Shown in pieces: positions 42,501 to 52,800 of a DNA stretch of 64,000 nucleotides. A model generated the notes under the pieces. That model was not told where the DNA came from. It worked only from the letters and a program-made list of their open reading frames with translations, and did no database searches. The DNA comes from Lycocorax pyrrhopterus obiensis (Eukaryota > Chordata > Aves > Passeriformes > Paradisaeidae). The position numbers were made by a program, and so were the translations under genes. The stretch is from assembly GCA_014706295.1 (NCBI GenBank), contig JACSVZ010000008.1, positions 4,156,848-4,220,847 on the forward strand. The letters are read 5' to 3'. Every line of letters starts with the position of its first letter. Positions within the stretch are counted from its first letter, which is position 1.

Positions 42501-45110
42501 AACAAGACGATTCACACTGGAATTACACTCACGAACAAAGTTTCTTTAGAAGCTGTAACCAGAAAGCTCATAAATACACATCTTTCTTTATTGAATCTAG
42601 TTCAGTACTTGGCAGCAGAATCTGACAAAGCATCTTCATTTAAAATACAAAAAAACCAGATGCATAATACTGTGTGTGGTCAGAACCTGAAGGGGGGAAG
42701 CAGAGAAAGACTATGTATTTCACTTTTTAAAAATGGCTACATGTTAAGGAAGGTCTTGTCCAGTTTTCTGTAACATTATTTGGTTTCAAAATACCAGTAC
42801 TTTTAAAATACATTCTTGTTTTTTCAAAATATTGCTGACAGCAGCAAAGAGAGCACTAGAGGCCAACAAGCCAGAAGGAACAGCAAACAGGTCACCTGGC
42901 TGCTATTCCTTGCTAGTCTCACATGGAAGAACTTCAGGCTGTTTAATTTTTAAATTAAAATAGGTAGTTAATTTTCACCTGTGGGAGCACACACAATTTT
43001 AGCCAATCTGTTCTCTCTCAACAACTTCGTAAAGACCAAAGAGAATCTACACTTATTTTCCCAGAGCATTTTTGTTGTACCTTTGAAGAAATCCAACATA
43101 ACTGCTCCTCTAAGAAATGAGACAACAGGTAATGTACAAATAAGCCACCATTCATCTTTACTGGCACCTGAGGAATGCACTAGTCATATAAAAGACAAGT
43201 CTGAAATACAGATTTTTGCATTACAGCTATTCAAGATTCTTCTTCCTAACTAGGTTTTCTTAGCTTTCAAGACCAAATATTCTTTTCTCCACAGTTCTGA
43301 ACAATTAAGATAATTTTCCCATGCTTCCTATACTCTGGAGTTAATATAAATAATATGCCATCAGAACACTTAATTAGGAGAAGATATGAAAAATATTTCC
43401 ATTTGCACCCTTAATGCTTTCAGATCAGCAAACATTGAAAGAATCAAGTACTTGTCTCTTATTTACCAAATCTTTAAAGATCATGGAGTCACAAGATCAC
43501 AGAACTGCTTGGGTTGGAAGAGACCTTAAAGACCATCTCATTCCAACCCCCTGCCATGGGCAGGGACACCTTTCACTAGACCAGGCTGCTCCAAGCCCCA
43601 TCCAGCCTGGCCTTGAACACTTCCAGGGATGGCGCAGCCACAGCTTCTCTGGGCAACCCGTGCCATTGCCTCACCACCCTCACAGGGAAGAATTTCTTCC
43701 TAATACCCAATCTAAACCTACCCTCAGTCCATTTGAAGCCATTCCCCCTTGTCCTATCACTTTGCCCACTTTTGATCTAGGCGCATTCACACACAGACAA
43801 TCTCTTCTGTCTGTAACACCCATATTTGAGGAAACTATGCCTTTTAAGATCAGATACAGTTAAGGTTCTGGAACGCACAAGATCGCAGTTTGGCTGCAGG
43901 ACTTGCCCCAAGCCAAGCGCCTTTACCCTGACCACGCCAAAACAGAGAATGGAGGAACCAGGCCAGCAGAGTGTTTCCTCCACACAGGGCACGCCTACTG
44001 GCCCTAGTCAATGACAGAATATTCTGAGCTGGAAGTCACCCATCCGGATCATCAAAGTCCAACTCCTGGCCCAGCACAACACAGTCCCACGAATGCCACC
44101 ACATGCCAGTATCATCTCACCCAAAAGCCTTTATCCCACTTCACAGGCACCAGCAGCTACACCGGTCAGACAACCTGCAGGGAAGGACCTCCTGCTCTTA
44201 AGGGAGAGTGGTCTTTCTGATCCCAGGAAAGGACCCGAGAGCAGCAGAGGCCAGTTCCCTCAGCCCTCAGGAGGGTCACAGAATCAATTAAATTGGAAAA
44301 GACCTCTAAGATCATCAAGTCCAACCTATGACCGAACACCACCTCGCACACCAGAGTGCCACATGCAGTCTATCCTCAAACACCTCCAGAGATGGTAACT
44401 CCACCACCTCGCTGGGCAGCCCCTTCCAATGTTTAATCACTCCTCCTGTGAAGAAATTCCTCCCAATGTCCAGCCTTAACCTCCTCCGGCACAGCTTAAG
44501 GCCGCTTCCTCTTGTCCCGTTGTCGTTCCCTAGGCGCAGAGCCCGACCCCCATCTGGCTGCAGCCTCCTGTCAGGGAGTTGTAGAGAGCGAGAACGTGTC
44601 CCTTGAGCCTCCTCTCCTCCTGGCCGAGCCCCCCCAGCTCCCTCAGCCGCTCCTCCTCAGATTTTTGCCCGAGCTCCGTTGCCCTTCTCTGGACTCGCTC
44701 GAGCTCCTCAACCTCCTTCCTGAATTGAGCGGCCCAGAGCTGGACACAGCGCTCGAGGCGCGGCCTCACCAGCCACGGTGCTGGCGGGCGAGGCCTCTCG
44801 GTCGATGCCCGAGGACCGCCCCACCCAACCCCTCACGGTCCCGCCCGCACTCACCCTTGTCGAGGGGTCGCGTGAGCTCGGCGCCCACATCTTCCTCGGC
44901 CGCGCCGCCGAGGCCGGGCTTCAGCGGCACGGGCACGAACAGCGAGGTGTCGGGGGCGCGGGAGGCGCCGCCGTCCCCGGAGGAGGCCGATGATGAGGAC
45001 GATGCTGAGGACGCGGCGGGGCGCGCGCGGGGAGCGCTGCCGCCATGTCGGAGCGCGAGCCCCGCGCGCGCCGGGAGCCGCCGCAGCAGCGGCCACGCGC
45101 AGCGACTCAT
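27512..45110 (-). CDS. SUPV3L1: ATP-dependent RNA helicase SUPV3L1 (SUV3), complete, 15 exons
   Basis: Mitochondrial-matrix helicase that works with polynucleotide phosphorylase in RNA decay. Exons 5'->3': 45110-44855, 40169-40092, 39813-39706, 38137-38023, 37467-37299, 35856-35745, 35457-35380, 34321-34230, 33826-33646, 33219-33126, 32469-32250, 31878-31798, 30284-30108, 28526-28378, 28007-27512. The total is 2406 nt, 801 aa (human 786 as I recall). Seen: an Arg-rich N terminus [20 protein letters not shown], like a mitochondrial presequence; motif I GPTNSGKT at 202-209; motif II DEIQ at 286-289; motif [10 protein letters not shown] at 461-468; the SUV3 C-terminal region ([15 protein letters not shown]); and a basic tail ending KKRK. 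The start is the only ATG giving a presequence-like N terminus. The frame stays open upstream to 45251, and the -3 base is C, a weak context. Intron 3 has a GC donor. Confidence 0.96.
28527..31797 (-). other. SUPV3L1: SUPV3L1 introns 12 and 13
   Basis: Two introns of about 1.5 kb each, 31797-30285 and 30107-28527, separated by exon 13. Both are AT-rich with poly-A/T runs. No repeat family or nested gene was recognised. Confidence 0.6.
35857..37298 (-). other. SUPV3L1: SUPV3L1 intron 5
   Basis: A 1.4 kb intron. A GC-richer block at about 36062-36430 differs in composition from its AT-rich surroundings and is open in more than one plus-strand frame. I do not recognise it; it could be an old insertion. 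Confidence 0.45.
37299..37467 (-). CDS. SUPV3L1: SUPV3L1 exon 5, helicase motif I
   Basis: This exon encodes the Walker A motif GPTNSGKT (residues 202-209) and the [14 protein letters not shown] stretch typical of SUV3 helicases. The donor is GTCAGT, like those of exons 4 and 13 (GTCAG), a slightly unusual class used three times in this gene. Confidence 0.95.
39700..39706 (-). other. SUPV3L1: GC splice donor of SUPV3L1 intron 3
   Basis: Exon 3 ends GTGCAG at 39706 and is followed by GCAAGT. Joining to exon 4 (38137) keeps the frame ([14 protein letters not shown]). No nearby GT gives the same join. Apart from the C at +2 the site is a near-perfect donor. Confidence 0.88.
43481..43768 (-). 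repeat. CR1 LINE fragment (3' end)
   Basis: The plus strand shows the reverse complement of a CR1 3' region: a GGTTGGAAGAGACCTTAAAG block, then the CCATCCAGCCTGGCCTTGAA, GGGAAGAATTTCTTCCTAAT and CCTTGTCCTATCACTT blocks. The element therefore reads on the minus strand, same sense as SUPV3L1, and is 5'-truncated as usual for CR1. Confidence 0.92.
44011..44140 (-). repeat. CR1 LINE fragment, different subfamily
   Basis: Begins with a degraded CR1 3' end (ATTCTGAGCTGGAAGTCACC, then ATCATCAAAGTCCAACTCCTGG) of the type seen in another avian CR1 subfamily. The left boundary is clear; the right boundary is approximate because the match fades. Confidence 0.7.
44276..44780 (-). repeat. CR1 LINE fragment with degraded reverse-transcriptase tail
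   Basis: The longest CR1 copy here. From the 3' end at 44276 it runs through the shared blocks into the end of the reverse-transcriptase frame, visible on the minus strand as [19 protein letters not shown] and LYNSLTGG. It is unusually GC-rich and ends about 75 bases from the SUPV3L1 exon 1 donor, merging into the CpG-rich promoter region. Confidence 0.9.
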
Positions 45111-45250
45111 CCGCGGACAAGGGCGGCGGCGCGCGGCGAGCACGTCATCGCCCCGCGCCCGAACCGCGCACCTGCGCGTGCGCGGCACCGCCCCCGTCAC
45201 CGTCCCCCCGCCCCCATTCCGCCGGGCGCCCTCAGGGACGGCAGCGCCCA
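44781..45250 (-). promoter_or_regulatory. SUPV3L1: CpG-rich SUPV3L1 promoter / first exon
   Basis: A very CpG-dense block spanning exon 1 and about 140 bases upstream, a typical housekeeping CpG-island promoter. No TATA box was seen. Just upstream of the ATG are a CRE-like TGACGTG (45141-45147) and an NRF-1-type palindrome (45173-45184). Confidence 0.85.
45173..45184. promoter_or_regulatory. SUPV3L1: NRF-1 consensus site
   Basis: TGCGCGTGCGCG fits the NRF-1 palindrome YGCGCRTGCGCR at every position and lies 63 bases upstream of the SUPV3L1 ATG. NRF-1 commonly drives nuclear genes for mitochondrial proteins, which matches this gene's role. Occupancy is inferred. Confidence 0.7.
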
Positions 45251-46893
45251 TAAAAGACAGACAGCACGGGTTTAGTGAGAATACAGCTGGTTTAATAATT
45301 CAAATAGCAGCTCAGGATGTTTTCCTCCCGCTCGTTATACATGGTTGCACAATCTCAGGCTGGTTAAGTACAATCAAGTTTTTCAAAATCATCGTTCCCA
45401 GGTTTACGACATGCAAGTGACCATGAAAATATTTGGCTTTTTTTTTTTAACTTTATTCTTTTAAGTTTCTGAACAGGCACTTACATGAGGGAGTCGGATT
45501 TGCTCTCAGCCGAAGATATCTGCGTTAGGAGTATCCTAGCATAAAGTACACAGAGTCTTTGCTTTATCAAAGTGCCGCAGTAATAAAACAGTTCTTACAG
45601 AAATGTAATTTGATTATTTACTTACTCATAAAGTAAGGTTACCAATGACACTTGCACCAGAGTTGAGAAGCCTTGGTTTAAAGGCCAAGTGAACGACAAG
45701 TGCAAGTTGCCTTCCTCACAGCAGGCTTCAATTTGTGCCCAAGCCACAGGTCTGATTACAGACTCCACGCTCTGTGGTGAACAGATGAACACTAACTCCT
45801 TTAAGCTACTTCTTCAAACACTAAATGCCTATGAGATGATGATAAAGACAAACAGTCTGCTATGCCAGGCAAGCTTCTAAGTTTTAAGGCTTGCCTGGCT
45901 TCAAATACCTTTGCAGAAGACCACAAAAAGCTTGTTTGCCCTCTAACAGGCCCAGAAGGATGTTTTACCTCTCCTGTCAGGACAGTTACAGAGACTGACT
46001 GTGAAGACAGTGGAATCACGAAGCCAGGAGGAAACACAGTTTCAAATATTTGCAAAATAATCAATGTTACCAGCATTTACTTCATCAATAAGATAACTAC
46101 GTTCAAATACTTTACCCACTCACCACCTGAAGGTGAACTCATGACAACATCTCTACAGTCACTAATTACTGGGTAACAAGCCCCCAAGAGTTAGGAGCGA
46201 CTCATGTGAAAGGCTTAGAGAAGTTTGACAGAGAACCGGGGGAGAGAGGGCAAAGATGCTTCCCAATATTCTTTGTTACTGCCAGATGCAAAGCCTCCTA
46301 GAACCATTGGTGAGGTGTCTGAAGGCTCCACAGTTACCAGTCATAGTGCACGTACATGCAGCTTCAATTAAACCCTGTCTAACATAGTAATTAGGAGATT
46401 TAGGACAGATGCACCATAAACCTTGATTTTTAGTGTGATTTAGTCAATTGTGTCTTAATGCAGCTTCAAAACAAAACAAAGCAAATAAGCGACATTGGAC
46501 ACAAACATGCAATAAACAACATGAGAGAAGGGAAATGCTTTAGTCTACACTGAAGAGGTGAGCAGCAAAAATCAAATATACCAGCCTACCATGCATGGAA
46601 ATAACTAGATTTAAGCTTTTGCATACCCAAGTGCATATAACATTATCAAATAAAAGTAAATGTGCAGTATAAAATAGTAGCTTAAGAAAGTTCCAGTGTT
46701 TGAGAAAGCACTTTATTTTAAATGTATATACATACTTGAATGTTTAACTGAAGAACGCTTTAGTAGTATGGTAAACGCAGCACTGCAAGATGAAGGAAGA
46801 CAGTTGTAATGGGAATTCTGGCCTTCTTTTCCCACAGGCTGCTGCTGTCTTTAACCTGCTGATGCATTGCAAAGTTTTTCACCTTAGACCAGT
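45251..46893 (-). other. VPS26A: Probable long VPS26A 3' UTR
   Basis: 1.6 kb between the VPS26A stop and the SUPV3L1 CpG promoter, with no supported coding frame. Minus-strand poly(A) signals: AATAAA at 46712-46717 (about 180 bases past the stop), AATAAA at 45462-45467, and ATTAAA at 45292-45297. Use of the distal signal would end the transcript about 100 bases short of the NRF-1 site of SUPV3L1. Confidence 0.6.
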
Positions 46894-49800
46894 TCACATT
46901 TCGGGTTGCTCAGCAGATGCTTGTGACTCTGGAGATTCAAATCGCTGGTGGAAGTTTGTCCGTTGTTTCCTCAGCTTCTCAGGAGCTTTTCTCCATAAAA
47001 TTATTTCCTGTTTGAGGAAGAAAACACTCTTGAAAACAACATTTACCATTAAGGCAACAGCATCAAGTATCTTAAGTTCCTGATAAATGAAGACTTTTGG
47101 GAAAATAAAAAAGATAACCAAATATAAGAGCCCACAAAAAAATGTATCCCCCCTGCTTACCAGTGCAGTTCATACGAAAGTAACAAATACAGCACCATTA
47201 AATGTACATATTCAGTTACTGCTTGAATTCTTGCAATCTTGAGCAGTCACCTCTTCCTTAACTATCCTACCCTCAATTTTAATAGTATTGAAGAGTTCAA
47301 GAAATTTTTATTCCTCCTTTTCTCAAAATCCAAAGCCTACCATAGCCACTGTATGCTCCAGCTACCTCTTGTTTTCCATGTTTAATTATACTGTCTTGTC
47401 TACTTTGCAGTAGGAAGATTCTGATCTAACCCACATTGCTTCTTCCAGTGACCCTTTTGGCTATACCTTTCCTCAGCATCACCTCATCTTTTCTAACATT
47501 TTCAGTCAAATGTCTTAGTCTTTATTAAGACTTTGCAGTTTTGAACCTGGGCTAATGCAGGAGGGGAGATTTCTCTGCAGGCGCATAAGAAAGCAAACAA
47601 ATGCACCAGTAGGTCATTTTACCCACCCAGTGTTTTGTCTGGGTATTCCCAATGCAAGTTCTATGGTACCGAGCATCCTGTCCTTGCTGGAATAGCATCC
47701 AACATCCCCCTTGGCTCCTTTTCTGCAAGCTATTATCTACAGACCTGTCAGCACACTTACCAGCAGAAATGCTTATGCCAGGCATGAAGCACAGGTGGCT
47801 TCTGACCTGCTGAAGGTTCAAAGCAGCACATACAGCAGCCCAGATAATGCTGCAACAGGACTGCTATAGACCATACCTGCTGTTTGAAGTATCGTCTGTC
47901 TTCTTCATCCACAAGCACCAGATTTAAGAAGTACCTCACTGAGAATTTTTTGTTCACATCCCTCATTGTTGGAGTTGGGTCGTAGCCTGCTAAGAACAGT
48001 CTTATAGGAATTGATTCACCTTTAAAAAAAAAAGAAAGCTTAAATTAGTTCCTTAAAACTGGAATAATTAATACAGTTTCAGAAGACATGCAAAATAAAA
48101 GCAGTTTCCCAAGCACTGTCTGTGCCTGTTCCTTGGTTTAAAAAAACCCAAAAACAAACACACACAAGACAAAAAAACAGCCAACAAAAAATCAGAACCA
48201 TAACACTGAGCACAGAGACAAGTATGAAATGAGAAGTGAGAACCCTTTCTCAGTGCAATCATGGTAGCCAGGAAAGCCAGAAGGATCTGCATTTTGAACT
48301 CTCTAGAGCTGGTCTACACCATGGAGTCAGGTTTGATGAAAGAATCAGTCACAGAATTTCCAACAGTAAATAAGGGTAAAAGTTACTAGGATCCCAAGTG
48401 AAATGTCCTAAGTCCATAAAAATGTCTTCTCTGAATAGAAAATGCATCATCATTTCAGCAACCTAAGGAGAAGTGTGGTTTCTCCAGTAAAAAAAAATGG
48501 TGTAAGTCATCTCTTCTGCCCCAGATCTTTTAAATAGCATTTTAACACTAAATGCTCACCCTTTAAAACAATCAGTTATTTACCTTTAACTGGTGCACCA
48601 TCCATTATTTCGTACTTTGCAATGGTTTCGGTCTCTGTTGTGGTACTGGGTCCTGGTGAAACAAGTTTTTGCTGTGAGAACACACACTTCAGTTTTAAAC
48701 ATTTACAAAGTTTTATCACAACAATTCCCATTCTGCAGCATTTAAATTGACACAGCACGGCACTTTTGCCTTCATCTTGCATGTAAATCAGACATGGCTA
48801 AAACAAGCGAAACCCTCTCCCAGGCAGGACATCTCTTTCTTACTCTCCCCCTGCCACGCTGACACAGAAGAGGCAGTAGCCAGAGCTTCAAGGAGCCCAG
48901 GATACGCAAGCTTTATAAAAGTGACAAGCAAGAGGGTCTGGAATCTTGAAATTGCTCTGTTTGGTGAGCAGTGCTAGCAACTGATACTGCTAGGCCATGC
49001 TCAGACTAGAAACCTGAAGGGTTATCAGCCAGCTCAAGAGCCAGAAATAAAGTAGTGCTTTCTGCCCTTCCTCTATTAGAAGCTTTCTCATTCTTCATAC
49101 AAGAAGCTCCCAAGAACCCCAGCCACTGGGGAACGAAGTCATGAGCCACAGCCTCTTACAGCCTTCCTTGTTCCAGCGTGTAGAAGCCTGATCTGCAGTA
49201 ACAAGCTGTTTCTGCTTTGAAGCTGCTTGACATCAATTTTTTTAGGATGACAGAAAATGACACATTTCTAGAGCATGACTGATTCATGCTAATGTTTACC
49301 AAGCCCCCTTAACCAGTTAATCCCTGTAGAGGCAAGGGGGTCTTCAGGATGCATTTTACACCTCTTCCCTTGTTCATTACTTATTAAGGTTGATTAAGCT
49401 ACTGTATATTTATGCCTAAGTTCCATTTACAAGGGTTCACATTTGTGAAGAGTCACAAGAGTCACAACGCCAGAACAATTAAACAGACTGACAATGTTGA
49501 CTACAAAGTATTATTGCCAAAGCACAAAATGCAAATGGTAGTCAAACACCAGTGAGAAAGAAGCTGGTGGAGCACTAGTTTAGGGAGAGCTGCAACTACT
49601 GACTTCACTCTCCAGGTCTGCATAAGGCTCAACTGGCACACAAGTTGCCATTTCCTTTGGACTTTGTTTCTCTTACCAATTCCAGTAATCTCCTTTTTGA
49701 TCAGCTGCAACTCCATGTGCTGAATTTTTATTCTCACTAAGAGGAAATAAATTTTTCCAACAATCACATCCTTTAAGTGATACCTTTAAAAGAACAAAAT

Positions 49801-52800
49801 GGGGGGTTTTGTTAAAGAATAAACACAAGTTTTACACCTTCTTGAAAACAAGTCACACAGGCAGTTATCTTATCTGCCTGGTAACTACTTAGAGCTTACT
49901 TTCCCACTGAACTAAGCACCTCAGCCAGACCGGAGCAACTACAGTATTTCCATCATTCCATCAGTACCAGTAAAGGAAGTGCTATTAGTCATACTGAAAA
50001 GGCATAAATGCAAAAACTAAGCCTTAAATATTTGCTAGTGACCTTCCTGTTAGTACTGAAAACAGAACAGCCAACTATTTCTCAGAAACGCCATTGTGCA
50101 ATTAGTACTTTACATTTTAAGTCTGCAGAAGCTGGTCATCATAGATTACATACTGTATGCTTTTATACAAAGTTATTTACTTGAATGCATCTTGCTCTGA
50201 CACTTACTTTGACTTATTGTATTCAAACTCTATATGGAGACAGTCTTCAATGCCTACTTCCATTTTGATGGAGTTGTTTACATCTGGATAGGTAGCAAGC
50301 TGGTGAACAATCAGATCATATTCTTTCACCAAGTCTGACAGTCGTCTCACAATTGTCACTTTTAGAAAATACCTAGGAAGAAAGACACTGAATTAGCCAG
50401 AATTATTCAGATTTACTAAGAGCCCTTGTGTTCTGAAGTACAGATATTCTTTGAAAGACCAGTATACAATCTCATAAGACTCAGTAGAAAAGAGTAAGAC
50501 ACCAAAGCACAAGACAAAACACTCACATGTGGGAGTGTTTTCTTCAGTTGTGGGTATGCTGGTTTTTTTTAAAGGAGAGACATGGACTGTCTTCACTCGA
50601 TTGAACCGAAGAATTTTATTTATACAAACAGCACTGAGCAATTCCAAATCAAGTAGAAAAGACCACATTGTGTTACAGTCTCAACAACTCAAATCAAGGC
50701 ACTCTAGCTACTGGCTATTACATGTTCTATACAATAACCAAAAGGAGGGAGAGGGGGCAGCATAATTGCTAAATTATGAATTTTCTGCAGGGGAGGAGAG
50801 GAAAAATAAAAGGTTTAACAGTTACGAACCTCAGTCTGACGTTGGCACCAATGTAGGATTCATATGGCTTTTCAACCTGCATGAATTCAAAGTCATAGTT
50901 TCTGCTTTGGGTCAGTTCTCCAGGTAAGGCCAGTTCTTTCACTAAGTTTACAAATTCATGGGTATTACTTTTGTCATTGAAGAGTTCTAAAGTTAGGAAG
51001 TTAAAGGAAAATATGTTTCAGTGTTTATTTTTAGCAAAATTTAACAAAATTGCCTCTAATTTGGCAGGAGCAGGTGGGAGAGTATAACAGAAGCAATTAA
51101 CTTAAAATACACATATTTGACCAAATGTTTTATTCAGGTTTTTTAATTACCTTCAGTTCTAGCAGCCTACAGTTAGCATCCCTAAAGAACTAACTGGAAT
51201 GAAGAGAACACGTTTAAAGCATCACTAGCAGGGCATTGTTTTTTAATGACAGTTTAGCTAGCTTTAATAAGTACTTCTTGCTTTGCATGCTCTGTAATTA
51301 GCATTGCCTGGTTTTGGCTTCCAGCATTTACTGCTGCAGGGACAAAACCTAAGCAATGTCAAGACGGGCTTATTTAGGACAGGCCAGTGATCCTAACTGG
51401 TCCCCTGCAGATTAATAACATCTATCAAATAATTTATTATTACTACTAGTCTACAATCAAACGGCTTATTATGACCCTGGTCTAAGTCAGTCATTTGGAA
51501 ACAAAAGCAGTTTCACAGCAAAAGCATCTCCTGACCCCAGAGAAGCGTCAGTTATTCATGCCTAGATCTGTGTCCTGCAATTCTCACCTAAAATGACCCT
51601 AAAAATCAAAACCCAAACACTTCAGTATCTAAAAATAAGCTTCTCGACCATTCAAAACTGAACATCAGCATTGGTAGTTGGTTTTACACAGACTGAAGCT
51701 TTTCAGAAAAGAATAAATGAACTAAACACACCAACTCCGCAGTTTATCACTGCCAATTTGGTAGAAACTGACACTAACTAGTAACTCCTATTTTCTGATA
51801 TGACCACAAATTATCTAAAAATGTACTTAGTTTGCTGTGACTAGCATTTATCTAATACACAGTTTATTTACTGCTGCATATCAAATACTTTTTGTGCCAG
51901 TCAGTCAGAAAAGCTGTACTCTGAAGAGATGGTTTAAAATACAGCTTTGATAAGGAGTTAGTCTCCAAATAGCACAGGGAGATCACACTACTGGAATGCT
52001 TTCGGCATTTCTATACTAAAACTTGGAAGGATGCAAAAAAACATGGACAAGTACAAAGAGCAGTAGTTTAAACCACTTCTGCATAACTCTGTAGACTTCT
52101 AAATGTAGCATAACAGAAAGTCCCAGAAATGCATTCATTTCAAGAAACACTACGTCAAATTAAATTCATCTGGAGAATAAAATTTATAATTCAAGAGTAG
52201 ATGAAAAACAATCTGTACAGCTATTAGAATAGACTAAATGAAACTGACATACACAAGCTCTTTTTTTCCCTGTTGCCTATATGCCTTACTCGCATCGCAG
52301 TGCTGCTTTATTCTGAAAGTTTAATTTTACAGCCTTACTGATCAAAACCTCAAAGCGTAAAGCAGCAAGTGCCAGGTCTCAGTCATATCTGCTACACAAC
52401 AGTTCAGACACAGACTACTGGAGCCTACTGACTGATCAGAAATAGGGAATTTGTGAAATTCCATTTAAAGTCAATTGTATGAGGGTGAAACTTGAGTAAT
52501 TACTTCCAAGAGGGTCAGTAATGCAAACAGCACTCTGAGAGGGAAGACATTCTAGCATAAGCCTAAGGGTGCAGAGAGACTACCTGGACTGGTAAGAAGT
52601 TAGATATAATAAAGATTCCTCATAGTTCAACTCTAAGAAGGCTTAGGTAGTTATAAGAAATTTACATTTCTAATAGGTTTTATAAAACCAACTGCCATAG
52701 AATTTTTTAAAGTATTTTGCTATAGGCTACCTCTTAATTTCTTTTCTATGCCTCTTCTCTTTCAGAGAAGGCCACAAGTTTGTTTTTCCTAAATCTCTAA

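Larger units (their letters stand above)
40170..44854 (-). other. SUPV3L1: SUPV3L1 intron 1
   Basis: A 4.7 kb intron. Its first 1.4 kb (43480-44854) is mostly three CR1 fragments. The remainder is AT-rich with no recognised feature. Confidence 0.8.

Noticed and set aside
44530..44769. 79-codon frame on the minus strand resembling a coiled coil
   Set aside because: It is the decayed end of the CR1 reverse-transcriptase frame, not a host gene.
44512..45420. 302-codon plus-strand open frame over the SUPV3L1 promoter
   Set aside because: It is antisense to a CR1 copy and to SUPV3L1 exon 1. It is open because the DNA is GC-rich and has no recognisable protein features.
49677..49770. Shorter VPS26A exon 6 starting at 49770
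   Set aside because: The AAAG acceptor 13 bases downstream would lose YHLK and break the frame. The acceptor at 49783 restores both.
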